64,000 bases of DNA, taken from positions 1 through 64,000 of the forward strand of contig NZ_CP178543.1 of NCBI RefSeq assembly GCF_047276495.1. The letters are read 5' to 3'. Origin of the DNA: Capilliphycus salinus. GTDB lineage: Bacteria; Cyanobacteriota; Cyanobacteriia; Cyanobacteriales; Microcoleaceae. Below are positions 45,042 through 53,927 of this stretch, in pieces (position 1 is the stretch's first letter; each line of letters begins with the position of its first letter). The notes beneath the pieces were generated by a model, which searched no databases, had not been told where the DNA came from, and saw only the letters and a program-made list of their open reading frames with translations. Made by a program: the position numbers and the translations under genes.

Positions 45042-47648
45042 ATGCTAGAAGCCTATCGTCAACACGCAGCCGAACGAGAAGCTTTAGGGATACCGACCTT
45101 ACCCCTCAACGCCGAACAAACCTCCGAACTCTGCGAACTCCTGAAAAACCCCCCAGAGGAGGAGAAAGAATTCTTAATGGACTTGCTACGCGATCGCATT
45201 CCCCCCGGAGTCGATGAAGCCGCCTACGTCAAAGCGGGATTTTTAACCGGAGTCGCCAAGGGAGAAATTGACTGTCCCCTGCTGTCTCCTCAAGGGGCGA
45301 TCGACCTGTTGGGAACCATGATCGGGGGTTATAATGTACAATCGCTGGTTAGTTTCCTCAAATCCCCCGATTCTAACGTAGCCAGTGAAGCCGCCACAGC
45401 CCTCAGTAAAATCACCCTGGCTTTTGACACCTTTAACGATGTTCTCGCCCTCTCGGAAGTCAATCCCTACGCCAAACAAGTGATAGACGCCTGGGCGGAA
45501 GGCGACTGGTTTATCCGGCGTCCGAAAGTTCCGGAAACTATTACGATAACGGTATTCAAAGTTCCGGGCGAAACCAACACCGACGACTTATCCCCCGCCC
45601 CCCACGCCACCACCCGCCCCGATATTCCCCTCCATGCTTTGGTGATGTTGGAGTCACGGATGCCTGACGGACTCAAAACTATTGCGGAACTTAAACAAAA
45701 AGGTCATCCGGTGGCTTACGTTGGCGATGTTGTGGGAACGGGTTCGTCTCGGAAATCGGCCATTAATTCGCTGTTGTGGCACATTGGCGATGATATTCCT
45801 TTTGTTCCGAATAAACGGGCGGGCGGTTATATTTTGGGCGGAAAAATTGCCCCAATTTTCTTTAATACCGCCGAAGATTCCGGTGCTTTACCGATAGAAT
45901 GCGATGTCACTTCTCTGAATACCGGAGATGTGATTACTATTCATCCCTACAAAGGCGAAATTACCAACGAATCGGGAGAAGTTATTTCTACCTTTACGTT
46001 AAAGCCCGAAACCATATTAGATGAAGTTCGCGCCGGCGGACGAATTCCCCTATTAATTGGGCGGGGTTTAACGGATAAAACTCGCGAAGCTTTGGGTTAT
46101 CAACCCTCAACTTTATTCACCCGTCCAACGATGCCGGAAGATAGCAAAAAAGGCTTTACTCTCGCTCAAAAAATGGTTGGAAAAGCCTGCGGTTTACCGG
46201 GAGTTCGTCCGGGAACTTCCTGCGAACCGATGATGACAACTGTGGGTTCTCAAGATACCACCGGACCGATGACAAGAGATGAGTTAAAAGAACTCGCTTG
46301 TTTGGGTTTTTCGGCCGATTTGGTGATGCAAAGTTTCTGTCACACTGCGGCTTATCCGAAACCGGTTGATATTAACACTCACAAACAATTACCCGATTTC
46401 TTCGCAACTCGGGGAGGGGTTGCATTGCGTCCCGGCGATGGTATTATTCACTCTTGGTTAAACCGAATGTTGTTACCGGATACTGTCGGAACTGGGGGCG
46501 ATTCTCACACCCGTTTTCCGTTGGGAATTTCTTTCCCCGCAGGTTCGGGTTTGGTGGCGTTTGCTGCGGCTTTGGGCGTGATGCCGTTGGATATGCCGGA
46601 ATCGGTTTTAGTGAAGTTTACGGGCGAATTACAACCGGGCGTAACGCTGCGGGATATTGTTAATGCTATTCCTTGGGTGGCGATGCAACAGGGTAAGTTA
46701 ACCGTTGGAAAAGAGAACAAACAAAATGTGTTCAACGGTCGAATTATGGAGATGGAAGGGTTGCCGGATTTAAAAGTTGAACAGGCTTTTGAATTGACCG
46801 ACGCCACCGCAGAACGTTCCTGTGCGGGCTGTACAATTAAGTTGGGTGTTGAGACGATTTCTGAATATTTGCGTTCAAATATTGCGTTGATGACGAATAT
46901 GATTGCACGCGGATATCAGGATAGTAAAACGTTAGCCCGTCGGATTGCTAAAATGGAACAATGGTTGGCGAATCCCGAGTTAATGGAAGCCGATAAAGAT
47001 GCGGAATATGCCGATATTATCGAAGTCAATTTGAACGAAATCAAAGAACCGATTGTTGCCGCACCGAACGACCCGGATAATGTTAAGTTAATGTCCGAAT
47101 GTGCGGGGGATAAAATTGATGAGGTGTTCATCGGTTCTTGTATGACGAATATCGGCCATTATCGGGCTGCGGCGAAGGTGTTGGAAGGCGAAAAAGTGAA
47201 GGTTCGCCTGTGGGTTTGTCCTCCAACACGCATGGACGAACAGCAGTTAAGAAATGAGGGGGTTTACGGTGTATTTGCGGCCTCGGGTGCAAGAACGGAA
47301 ATGCCCGGATGTTCGCTGTGTATGGGGAACCAAGCAAGGGTTGAAGATGGCGCTACGGTGATGTCTACTTCGACCCGAAATTTCAACAACCGCATGGGTA
47401 AAGATGCGCGAGTTTATTTGGGTTCGGCGGAATTATCTGCGGTTTGTGCGTTGTTAGGACGCATTCCAACGGTTGAGGAATACAAGGAGATTATTACGAA
47501 GAAACTTGACCCGTTTGCTGCGGATTTGTACCGTTATCTTAACTTCAATGAAATTGAAGGTTTTGAAGATGAAGGGCGCGTTATTCCGGTTGATCAGATG
47601 CCAAAAATTGACGAGATTCTTGGTATTCCTGCGGGTGCGTTAAGCTAA
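45042..47648 (+). CDS. acnB: aconitate hydratase B / 2-methylisocitrate dehydratase
   Basis: 868 residues, full length. AcnB interconverts citrate and isocitrate in the TCA cycle with a [4Fe-4S] cluster and is the usual aconitase of cyanobacteria. The HEAT-like N-terminal domain (about 1-160) is followed by the swivel domain (TNTDDLSPAPHA, YVGDVVGTGSSRKSAINS) and the catalytic domains. The cluster cysteines are in GSCMTN and PGCSLCMGNQ near the C-terminus and in SFCHTAAYPK. A terminator lies 9 bases after the stop. Confidence 0.97.
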   Translation: MLEAYRQHAAEREALGIPTLPLNAEQTSELCELLKNPPEEEKEFLMDLLRDRIPPGVDEAAYVKAGFLTGVAKGEIDCPLLSPQGAIDLLGTMIGGYNVQSLVSFLKSPDSNVASEAATALSKITLAFDTFNDVLALSEVNPYAKQVIDAWAEGDWFIRRPKVPETITITVFKVPGETNTDDLSPAPHATTRPDIPLHALVMLESRMPDGLKTIAELKQKGHPVAYVGDVVGTGSSRKSAINSLLWHIGDDIPFVPNKRAGGYILGGKIAPIFFNTAEDSGALPIECDVTSLNTGDVITIHPYKGEITNESGEVISTFTLKPETILDEVRAGGRIPLLIGRGLTDKTREALGYQPSTLFTRPTMPEDSKKGFTLAQKMVGKACGLPGVRPGTSCEPMMTTVGSQDTTGPMTRDELKELACLGFSADLVMQSFCHTAAYPKPVDINTHKQLPDFFATRGGVALRPGDGIIHSWLNRMLLPDTVGTGGDSHTRFPLGISFPAGSGLVAFAAALGVMPLDMPESVLVKFTGELQPGVTLRDIVNAIPWVAMQQGKLTVGKENKQNVFNGRIMEMEGLPDLKVEQAFELTDATAERSCAGCTIKLGVETISEYLRSNIALMTNMIARGYQDSKTLARRIAKMEQWLANPELMEADKDAEYADIIEVNLNEIKEPIVAAPNDPDNVKLMSECAGDKIDEVFIGSCMTNIGHYRAAAKVLEGEKVKVRLWVCPPTRMDEQQLRNEGVYGVFAASGARTEMPGCSLCMGNQARVEDGATVMSTSTRNFNNRMGKDARVYLGSAELSAVCALLGRIPTVEEYKEIITKKLDPFAADLYRYLNFNEIEGFEDEGRVIPVDQMPKIDEILGIPAGALS

Positions 47649-47656
47649 GATTGTTG

Positions 47657-47677
47657 GGTGGGCGTTTGCCCACCTTT
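47657..47677 (+). terminator. terminator after acnB
   Basis: GGTGGGC and GCCCACC pair across a GTTT loop and are followed by TTT. It is short and GC-rich, immediately after the acnB stop. Confidence 0.75.
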
Positions 47678-47732
47678 CGATTTAAAATGATGTTTATTTA
47701 GATAATCATAGTGCAAACAAAGGATTCCAAAA

Positions 47733-50348
47733 ATGCCATTTAAGAAAATACATCGCTCTAACCTTTCTACAGAAACTCCTGAAACACTTTATCGGGATTA
47801 CAAAAATCGTAAAATAGAAGGGCTACTGGCTCATCAAGCAGACATCATTCGAGAATATCATAAGAATGCTGTCGATCAATCAGATGTTGCTTTACAACTT
47901 CCAACGGGTAGTGGTAAAACCTTGGTGGGTCTGTTAATTGGAGAATGGCGATTAAGACACTTCAGAGAAAAAGTTGTATATCTTTGTCCCACTAAGCAAC
48001 TCGCTCATCAAGTTGTTGAGCAGTCAATCAATAAGTATGGGATTAAAGCCAACCTTTTTACTGGCAAGCAAGCAGAATATGATCCCAGTAAAAAATTAGA
48101 ATATCGTAATGCAGAAACAATTGCAGTAACAACTTACAGTGGCTTATTCAATACAAATTCATTTTTTGAAAATGCAGATGTGATCATTCTTGATGATGCC
48201 CATTCTGCCGAGAACTACATTGCAAAGTATTGGTCTCTTTTAATTGATCGGAAGAATAACTGGGAAGTATTTCGAGCATTAATTGATTACTTGAAGCCGA
48301 CTTTATCTGAATCTCATTATTTACGATTAATTTCTTCGTCATCAGACATTTATGATGCACAGTGGATCGAAAAAGTTCCAACACCTCTACTTTATGAATA
48401 TAAGCTATTATCAGAACTTATTTCTCTATTAGATGAACAGATAAAAGATTCTGATTTAAAATATACTTGGTCTGTCATTCGTGATCATTTGTATGCTTGC
48501 CATATATATCTGAGTTACAACACAATTTTATTTAGACCTCTCATACCCCCTACAAGAACACATAAGCCCTTTTCCTTGGGAAAACAACGTCTTTATATGT
48601 CCGCAACTTTAGGAGAAGGGGGAGAATTAGAACGTCTGACTGGTGTAGAAAATATAGTACGTTTAACGATTCCTGATGGATGGGATCAACAAGGTATTGG
48701 TCGAAGATTCTTCTTGTTTCCAGAAAGCTCTTTTGATGAAAACTCTTCCTTAGATTTGATATATAAGATGATTTGCTCCACAAATCGTTCACTTATTCTG
48801 ACTCCAGATAAAAGTACAGAGAGTGAATTAGGCAAATCCATTTCAGAAAAAACGCAATATAAAATCTTTAATGCCTCACAAATTGAAAAATCGAAGCAAG
48901 ATTTTATTTCGGCAGAGAAAGCAGTTGCAGTTGTTGCAAATCGATATGATGGCATAGATTTACCGGGAGATGAATGTCGTCTACTTATTATTCATAATCT
49001 CCAGAAAACAACTAATTTGCAAGAGAAGTTTATCGTAACACGATTAGCGGCTGATGTCCTTTTAAAAGATAGAATTATCACTCGAATTATACAAGCAGTT
49101 GGAAGATGTACAAGATCAGCAACAGACTACGCAGCAGTGGTGATTTTTGGTGATGAGTTGTCTAAGATTTTACAAGATCAGAGTCAGAGAAAATTATTAC
49201 ACCCAGAGCTTCAAGCTGAAATAGAATTTGGTCTTGAACAATCCAAAGAAAGTGATGAAAATAATTTTCTAGATATTCTAAAAATATTTTTTCAGCACGA
49301 AGAAGAATGGAATGATGCAGACAAGGATATTATTTCACTGAGAGATGAATTATCTCAAGAAAAAATACCTGCCTTGGATAAATTGAAATCTGCTGTTTCC
49401 CATGAAGTAAAATATCAGTATGCTCTCTGGAATAACAACTTTGAAGCTGCTATTGATGAGTGTCGAGAAGTTTTAAATCATCTTCAGGGAGATGACGTAG
49501 AAGGATATAGAGCCTTTTGGTATTACCTGGCAGGTAGTGCTGCTTGGCTAGGTGCAAAACAGGGAATAGCTTCTATGGAAAGCATAGCACGGGATAACTT
49601 TAAACGAGCGGCTAAAGTTGCTCCTGAAGTTCATTGGTTTTCTGAGATTTCTCGATTATCACTTGACTACGAGGAAGATTGTCAAAAAAATACAGATAAA
49701 AGATTAGGTCAAGTGATTGAAGGTTTAGCCAATCAATTGACGAAACTAGGTACAGCTAATAATCGAAAATTTGAAGCAGAGGTTAACAAGATTATTGAAG
49801 ATCTCAACAAAGATGGACCAGAAAACTCAAAAAAATTTGAGATGGCTCATAAAAACCTTGGTCAATTATTAGGTTATGAAGCAGGTAACTCTAAAGCTAA
49901 GGGTGCTTCCGATCCTTGGTGGATTGCTGGTGAAGATTTATGTATTGTATTTGAAGATCATTCCGGGGCAAAACGCGAAACTATAATTGGGAAAAACAAA
50001 GTTCAAGAAGCAGCAGGTCATTCTGATTGGATTAACAATAATGAAAACATTACGCTTTCTAAACAAGCAGAAATTATTACTGTTATGGTTACACCCTGTA
50101 CAAAAATTGAAGAGAGTGCTGTAATTTTTACGAAAGAGGTATGTTACTGGAATATAACAGAATTTAGGAAGTGGGCAGAGAAGGCGACTTCTAAGGTTAG
50201 ACAGCTAAGAACAACTTTTCCAGGAGAAGCTAACCTAGATTGGCGCAGACGTGCTATGCAAGCATACAAAGATGCTAAAATTGATCCAGCATCTTTAGTT
50301 GATATGCTTTCTAAGAGTAAATTGCGTGATCTTCCTAGATCTAATTAG
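47733..50348 (+). CDS. SF2 DEAD/DEAH-type helicase with possible C-terminal nuclease domain
   Basis: 871 residues. Helicase motifs: Walker A PTGSGKT (57-63), motif Ia CPTKQLA, DDAH (154-157), MSATL (289-293) and QAVGRCTR (454-461). The DDAH/SAT/QxxGRxxR set resembles XPD/DinG-like and HamB-like helicases. A helical middle (about 540-680) leads to a region at about 690-800 with LGQLLGYEAGNSKAKGASDPWW, LCIVFEDHSG and KVQEAAGHSDWI. This recalls a PD-(D/E)XK core, although the Lys of E-x-K is replaced. The gene is markedly AT-richer than acnB, stands alone and borders a toxin-antitoxin patch, so a transferred anti-phage gene is likely (inference). Confidence 0.7.
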   Translation: MPFKKIHRSNLSTETPETLYRDYKNRKIEGLLAHQADIIREYHKNAVDQSDVALQLPTGSGKTLVGLLIGEWRLRHFREKVVYLCPTKQLAHQVVEQSINKYGIKANLFTGKQAEYDPSKKLEYRNAETIAVTTYSGLFNTNSFFENADVIILDDAHSAENYIAKYWSLLIDRKNNWEVFRALIDYLKPTLSESHYLRLISSSSDIYDAQWIEKVPTPLLYEYKLLSELISLLDEQIKDSDLKYTWSVIRDHLYACHIYLSYNTILFRPLIPPTRTHKPFSLGKQRLYMSATLGEGGELERLTGVENIVRLTIPDGWDQQGIGRRFFLFPESSFDENSSLDLIYKMICSTNRSLILTPDKSTESELGKSISEKTQYKIFNASQIEKSKQDFISAEKAVAVVANRYDGIDLPGDECRLLIIHNLQKTTNLQEKFIVTRLAADVLLKDRIITRIIQAVGRCTRSATDYAAVVIFGDELSKILQDQSQRKLLHPELQAEIEFGLEQSKESDENNFLDILKIFFQHEEEWNDADKDIISLRDELSQEKIPALDKLKSAVSHEVKYQYALWNNNFEAAIDECREVLNHLQGDDVEGYRAFWYYLAGSAAWLGAKQGIASMESIARDNFKRAAKVAPEVHWFSEISRLSLDYEEDCQKNTDKRLGQVIEGLANQLTKLGTANNRKFEAEVNKIIEDLNKDGPENSKKFEMAHKNLGQLLGYEAGNSKAKGASDPWWIAGEDLCIVFEDHSGAKRETIIGKNKVQEAAGHSDWINNNENITLSKQAEIITVMVTPCTKIEESAVIFTKEVCYWNITEFRKWAEKATSKVRQLRTTFPGEANLDWRRRAMQAYKDAKIDPASLVDMLSKSKLRDLPRSN

Positions 50349-50383
50349 CAATTCTAATGTAATGCTATGATTAGAAGTATTTT

Positions 50384-50458
50384 ATCAGGATAAATCTGAA
50401 TTGGCTTGGAGTTTAAAAATGTTGGGTTTCACTGCGCTAAACCCAACCTACAGGTTAA
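50384..50458. repeat. dispersed repeat, copy 1 (GTTGGGTTT...AAACCCAAC)
   Basis: The core GTTGGGTTTCACTGCGCTAA...ACCCAACCTAC forms a hairpin. The left flank, GAATTGGCTTGGAGTTTAAAAAT, is shared almost exactly with the copy at 52327, and a third copy lies at 51331. These are typical small non-coding repeats of filamentous cyanobacteria. Confidence 0.75.
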
Positions 50459-50500
50459 CGAGTATAATGAGCTAAGAGCAATCATTATCTGTATCAACTT

Positions 50501-50761
50501 ATGCTAAAAACGGTTGAAGGCTTTTATCGAGATGGGCAGATTCAATTAAGTGAACTCCCCCAAGACATTAGCAGTACCCAGGTACTTGTAACCTTTCTCG
50601 ACCCTGACAAAATTGACCCGGTTAAGTTACGCCAATTGATTGAACAGTTGGAAACAATAGCGGGAATTCAACAAGGCTTTGAGGAAGTCAACAACGGTCA
50701 AACTCGCCCAATTGGTAATTTTATCCAAGAAATGCAACAAAAGTATGACATTTCAGATTGA
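50501..50761 (+). CDS. antitoxin of a RelE/ParE-type pair
   Basis: 86 residues. The opening LKTVEGFYRDGQIQLSELP is a short beta-hairpin domain frequent in cyanobacterial antitoxin-like proteins, followed by helical DPVKLRQLIEQLETIAG and a C-terminal tail. Its last 17 bases overlap the start of a RelE/ParE toxin gene, the classical coupling of type II modules. The N-terminal half may bind DNA for autoregulation (inference). Confidence 0.75.
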   Translation: MLKTVEGFYRDGQIQLSELPQDISSTQVLVTFLDPDKIDPVKLRQLIEQLETIAGIQQGFEEVNNGQTRPIGNFIQEMQQKYDISD

Positions 50762-51074
50762 AATTACTCCAATTGCAGAAGCCCAAATTGAGAAAGCTTA
50801 TTCCTGGTATCGAGAACGAAATTCAGAATTTGCCGATCGCTGGTTTCGTGAATTAATGAACAAAATTGCAACGCTGCAAGAAAAACCTCAGCGTTGTGCT
50901 TTAGCCATTGAACATGAAATTTTCCCCGAAGAAGTCCGTCAACTGCTGTGTGGAAAATCTAGAAACGTTTACCGGGTACTGTTTACGATTCGAGACGCAA
51001 CAGTATACATTTTATATGTGCGTCATAGTTCTCAAGCGCCCATGACAGCAGATGACTTGTCTGATGAATCTTAA
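50745..51074 (+). CDS. RelE/ParE family toxin
   Basis: 109 residues from ATG 50745. The RelE/ParE fold is seen in FQIEITPIAEAQIEKAYSWYRERN, FADRWFRELMNKIATLQEKPQRC, and the strand end YRVLFTIRDATVYILYVRHSSQ, with the Arg and His residues near the C-terminus used by mRNA-cutting relatives. Start overlaps the antitoxin gene. Complete length suggests it is functional. Confidence 0.88.
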   Translation: MTFQIEITPIAEAQIEKAYSWYRERNSEFADRWFRELMNKIATLQEKPQRCALAIEHEIFPEEVRQLLCGKSRNVYRVLFTIRDATVYILYVRHSSQAPMTADDLSDES

Positions 51075-51108
51075 AGATTTATCGAAGATTTGAAGTAAGA
51101 GGTAAATT

Positions 51109-51303
51109 ATGATTCAACTTAATCCCAAGTTTTTGAGTAAAAATGGAAAGGAATATGTTGTATTACCTTATGAGGAATTTGTAAAAATTCAAGAACTTTT
51201 AGAAGATTTGGAAGATTTACAGGACTTAAGAACGGTTAAAAAAGAGGAAAAAGATAGTCCTTCAGTTTCTTTGGATGAGGTCAAGCAAATGTTTAATCTT
51301 TAG
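51109..51303 (+). CDS. Phd/YefM-like antitoxin, orphan
   Basis: 64 residues: KFLSKNGKEYVVLPYEEFVKIQELLEDLEDLQDLR is the Phd-type beta-alpha unit followed by an acidic helix and an EVKQMF tail that would wrap a toxin. No toxin gene follows. The next 150 bases hold a dispersed repeat. It could act on the RelE/ParE toxin 35 bases upstream or be a left-over. Confidence 0.75.
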   Translation: MIQLNPKFLSKNGKEYVVLPYEEFVKIQELLEDLEDLQDLRTVKKEEKDSPSVSLDEVKQMFNL

Positions 51304-51330
51304 GAAAATTGGGCTGAGGAAATAATTTTT

Positions 51331-51400
51331 ACTGAATTCTTAAATTGAGTAGAAAAAATGTTGGGTTGAACGCAGTCAAACCCAAGCTACAGGTGAATTA
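51331..51400. repeat. dispersed repeat, copy 2
   Basis: Core GTTGGGTTGAACGCAGTCAAACCCAAGC, related to the copies at 50384 and 52327 but more diverged. It lies between the orphan antitoxin and the VapBC-like pair. Confidence 0.6.
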
Positions 51401-51459
51401 ACGCGATCGCCATGAATATTATTAGACTATAATGATAATAATCGTACAGGATAAAGATC

Positions 51460-51678
51460 ATGTTACCACAACCTCTTTCCAATCTCAGCATTGAACAATT
51501 AAAAAGGCTAGTTATTTCTATTGTCGATGAAAGACTGATACAACATCAAGTTATACAAAAAACTCCCGAGCAACAGCAATTACAAGAAATATTTAACTCG
51601 ATTGACTCTCATATTTGGAATCCCCCTTCCTCTGCACCTTCTACCTTACAACTCTTACAGGAGGAACGTCATCAATAA
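51460..51678 (+). CDS. antitoxin of a PIN-toxin pair
   Basis: 72 residues: an amphipathic SIEQLKRLVISIVDERL helix then a Gln-rich linker and a Trp/Pro segment ending in LQLLQEERHQ. The stop codon TAA shares its last base with the ATG of the PIN toxin (TAATG), which indicates coupling. The length and position suit a VapB-type antitoxin, although no classical DNA-binding motif is evident. Confidence 0.7.
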   Translation: MLPQPLSNLSIEQLKRLVISIVDERLIQHQVIQKTPEQQQLQEIFNSIDSHIWNPPSSAPSTLQLLQEERHQ

Positions 51679-52106
51679 TGAATAATTATATTATTGATGC
51701 GAGTATTGTTATTCAGCGATTTATTCAGCAAGAATATACTCCACAAGTCCGAATCCTTTTTAATCGTCTCTTGAAAGGAGATCGGTTTTACATTCCTGAA
51801 TTTTGCTTACTAGAATGTACAAATGTTATCTGGAAACAAGTCAGATTCTATGGACTTCCTGAAGAACAAGCACAATTACTAATTCGGGATTTACAATCTA
51901 TCCCTTTTAATGTAGCTTCTGTTAACCACTTACTCTCTTCTGCATTAGATATTGGGTTAACTCATCAATTAGCTATTTACGATTCTCTATATATTGCTTT
52001 AGCATTGCAGTTAGATTATCCTTTAATTACGGTTGACGATCGCCAACTTAATGCTGCGATTAATTGCGGTGTTACACTGATTCCGATTACAGATTTTACC
52101 GAATAA
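51678..52106 (+). CDS. VapC-type PIN domain ribonuclease toxin
   Basis: 142 residues from ATG 51678. PIN-domain acidic residues are seen: Asp in YIIDASIVIQRF (about 7), Glu in FCLLECTNVIW (about 49), and Asp residues in YDSLYIALALQLDYPLITVDDRQL (about 100-120). VapC toxins cleave tRNA or rRNA. The reading frame is complete, so the pair is probably active. Confidence 0.88.
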   Translation: MNNYIIDASIVIQRFIQQEYTPQVRILFNRLLKGDRFYIPEFCLLECTNVIWKQVRFYGLPEEQAQLLIRDLQSIPFNVASVNHLLSSALDIGLTHQLAIYDSLYIALALQLDYPLITVDDRQLNAAINCGVTLIPITDFTE

Positions 52107-52164
52107 AATAACTGCAAATTTTTGTTTGTTAGCTTTGAGATTGTTGTTCGCTGGCTACTTATAA

Positions 52165-52287
52165 TCAGGCTTCGATCGCCTCTTTAAGCATTTCGATTAA
52201 ATGTTCGTAACTCTCGCCCCAAGTCTGACAACCCGGTAACGCAGGAACACTCGCACACCAAACGTTATCTTCTTGCCAAACAATCAC
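52165..52287 (-). pseudogene. HicB-like antitoxin remnant
   Basis: The frame reads VIVWQEDNVWCASVPALPGCQTWGES, EHLIEMLKEAIEA, the start of a HicB-type protein. No ATG is present upstream (the only in-frame start is GTG 52287 inside the domain), and the usual C-terminal extension is missing. No hicA gene is adjacent. Confidence 0.55.
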
Positions 52288-52326
52288 TTTAATTTTAATA
52301 TTGTTTTTTTGAGTTAATTTTAATTG

Positions 52327-52408
52327 ATTTTATCACAATCAATCTGAATTGGCTGGGAGTTTAAAAATGTTGGGTTTCACTGCGTTCAACCCAACCTACT
52401 GGTTAATT
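52327..52408. repeat. dispersed repeat, copy 3
   Basis: GAATTGGCTGGGAGTTTAAAAAT then GTTGGGTTTCACTGCG...CAACCCAACCTAC. Nearly the same as copy 1 at 50384, including the flank, so the two bracket the toxin-antitoxin patch as direct repeats. Confidence 0.75.
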
Positions 52409-52519
52409 AGTTAGACTAGAATGATATAATAAAAAAAATCCCCACCCCTAACAATAGATGGAGATTGAATACAATAGAGTTTGTCAGTGTAAACCCTAAA
52501 AAAAATTACGCTTGTGGGA

Positions 52520-52945
52520 TTATTTTTTTCCGGTGATTTGTTCCCAGAACGCTTGAAATTCTTGGGACAATTCTTGACGGTTGGAAGCCCGCAGCAAATA
52601 GCGATAAACAAACCAAGCCGAATATCCCATACCAATCAACTCAAAAGTTGGTGCGAGTAAAGGAATATCGTTGAGGGCATCAATAACCGCAAACAACACT
52701 CTCAGGGACACAATGGCCGCTAAAATGAGCAGAATTGTGATGATCGGTTTTTGGTATTCCTCAAAAAAACCGGAGACATAAGCCGGAAATTCGGCGAGGA
52801 CTTCAACGACTTTGGCTTTGATTTCGTCAAACTGAGTGGTGGTTGTTTCTTCCTCCAGTGCGGCTTGGGTCAACGGGTCGGCCGGCGCCGTGTTGACATT
52901 GACAGAAGTGGGGGTGGTTGTGCTTTCTACTTTAGGATCGGGCAT
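52520..52945 (-). CDS. CAAD domain (CURT1-like) thylakoid membrane protein
   Basis: 141 residues from ATG 52945, chosen because AGGAGG lies six bases upstream. The frame is open to 52996. A Thr/Ser-rich N-terminal stretch is followed by the CAAD domain: an amphipathic helix (KAKVVEVLAEFPAYVSGFFEEYQ), two membrane helices and an amphipathic C-terminal helix (NRQELSQEFQAFWEQITGKK). This plan is that of CURT1-type proteins that bend thylakoid membranes and of the CAAD anchor of some cyanobacterial aminoacyl-tRNA synthetases. Confidence 0.88.
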   Translation of the reverse strand: MPDPKVESTTTPTSVNVNTAPADPLTQAALEEETTTTQFDEIKAKVVEVLAEFPAYVSGFFEEYQKPIITILLILAAIVSLRVLFAVIDALNDIPLLAPTFELIGMGYSAWFVYRYLLRASNRQELSQEFQAFWEQITGKK

Positions 52946-53120
52946 ATTGGCCTCCTGAGATGACATCAAAACATAATGATAAACCAGCAGAATCACTCTC
53001 CTGCTAGCAGTAGAGACAAGAGTAGCAGTCTTTTAGCCGTCATCGCTACTTCTTTTCGTTAAATGTAAACTTCTCAAATTGGACATCAGTATAATGACCT
53101 ATTTACAAATCCACTTCGCC

Positions 53121-53924
53121 CTAATAATCTAACGGTAAGCCACAACTTTCTAACGCAGAGGGATCTTGTAATAATTGTTCGGTGGGCATATCGACGTGAA
53201 TTTTACCCTGTTGTAGCACCATTGCGCGTTGGGTGACTCTCCTAACCCAATTGAGATCGTGAGAAGCAATTAATAGCACTTCTACGGGTAACTCGGGTAA
53301 AATTTCGGCCAGATGACGACGCCACCAAGGATCGAGGCCGTTTGTGGGTTCGTCTAAAATCAAAATTGACGGGTTCAAGGCTAAAATAGCCGCCAACGCC
53401 GCCAACCGTTTTTGTCCCCCGGAAAGTTCGTGTACGGGGCGATCGCTGACGTCTGCGAGTCCAAAGTCTGCTAGCAGTTGATAAGCTTGTTCTTTGGCTT
53501 CTTCTGTAGAAACTCCGTAATTACAAGGCCCAAAAATTACATCTTCTAAAATGGTGGGCATAAATAGCTGATCGTTGGGTTCTTGAAAAGCAAACCCAAT
53601 TTTACGCCGAACTTCAAATAGATTTTTCGGTTCTAGAGAAATTCCTTGTATCCATATTTTACCGGATTTTGGTTGTTTTAACCCAACTAAATTTTCCATT
53701 AAGGTACTTTTTCCCGTTCCCGTTTTCCCGAGTAAGGCAATTTGTTCGCCGGGTTTTAGGGTCAAGGAAATTTCCTGTAAAACCGGATCTTGATTGGGAT
53801 AACTGAAGACTAAATCTTCGACAACAATTCCGCTTTTTTCGGGTTCTACTGCGGTTGCAGAATGATTGAGTCGTTCGGGTGTTCTATGGCTCAAGGTTCG
53901 TTCTTCCTCTCTATGATAACACAT
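53121..53924 (-). CDS. ECF transporter ATPase (CbiO/NikO-like)
   Basis: 267 residues. The ABC ATPase has Walker A LLGKTGTGKS, Q-loop FAFQEPNDQLF, signature LSGGQKRLAALAAILA, Walker B LILDEPTNGLD and H-loop ASHDLNW. Energises the metal importer with CbiQ (3 bases upstream) and CbiM. The first 30 residues are an extension before the domain, so a later start is possible. Cobalt or nickel is the expected substrate. Confidence 0.92.
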   Translation of the reverse strand: MCYHREEERTLSHRTPERLNHSATAVEPEKSGIVVEDLVFSYPNQDPVLQEISLTLKPGEQIALLGKTGTGKSTLMENLVGLKQPKSGKIWIQGISLEPKNLFEVRRKIGFAFQEPNDQLFMPTILEDVIFGPCNYGVSTEEAKEQAYQLLADFGLADVSDRPVHELSGGQKRLAALAAILALNPSILILDEPTNGLDPWWRRHLAEILPELPVEVLLIASHDLNWVRRVTQRAMVLQQGKIHVDMPTEQLLQDPSALESCGLPLDY

Positions 53925-53927
53925 AAC

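Noticed and set aside
44939..45217. 92-codon plus-strand frame overlapping the acnB start
   Set aside because: Different frame from acnB, Arg/Ser-rich shadow translation.
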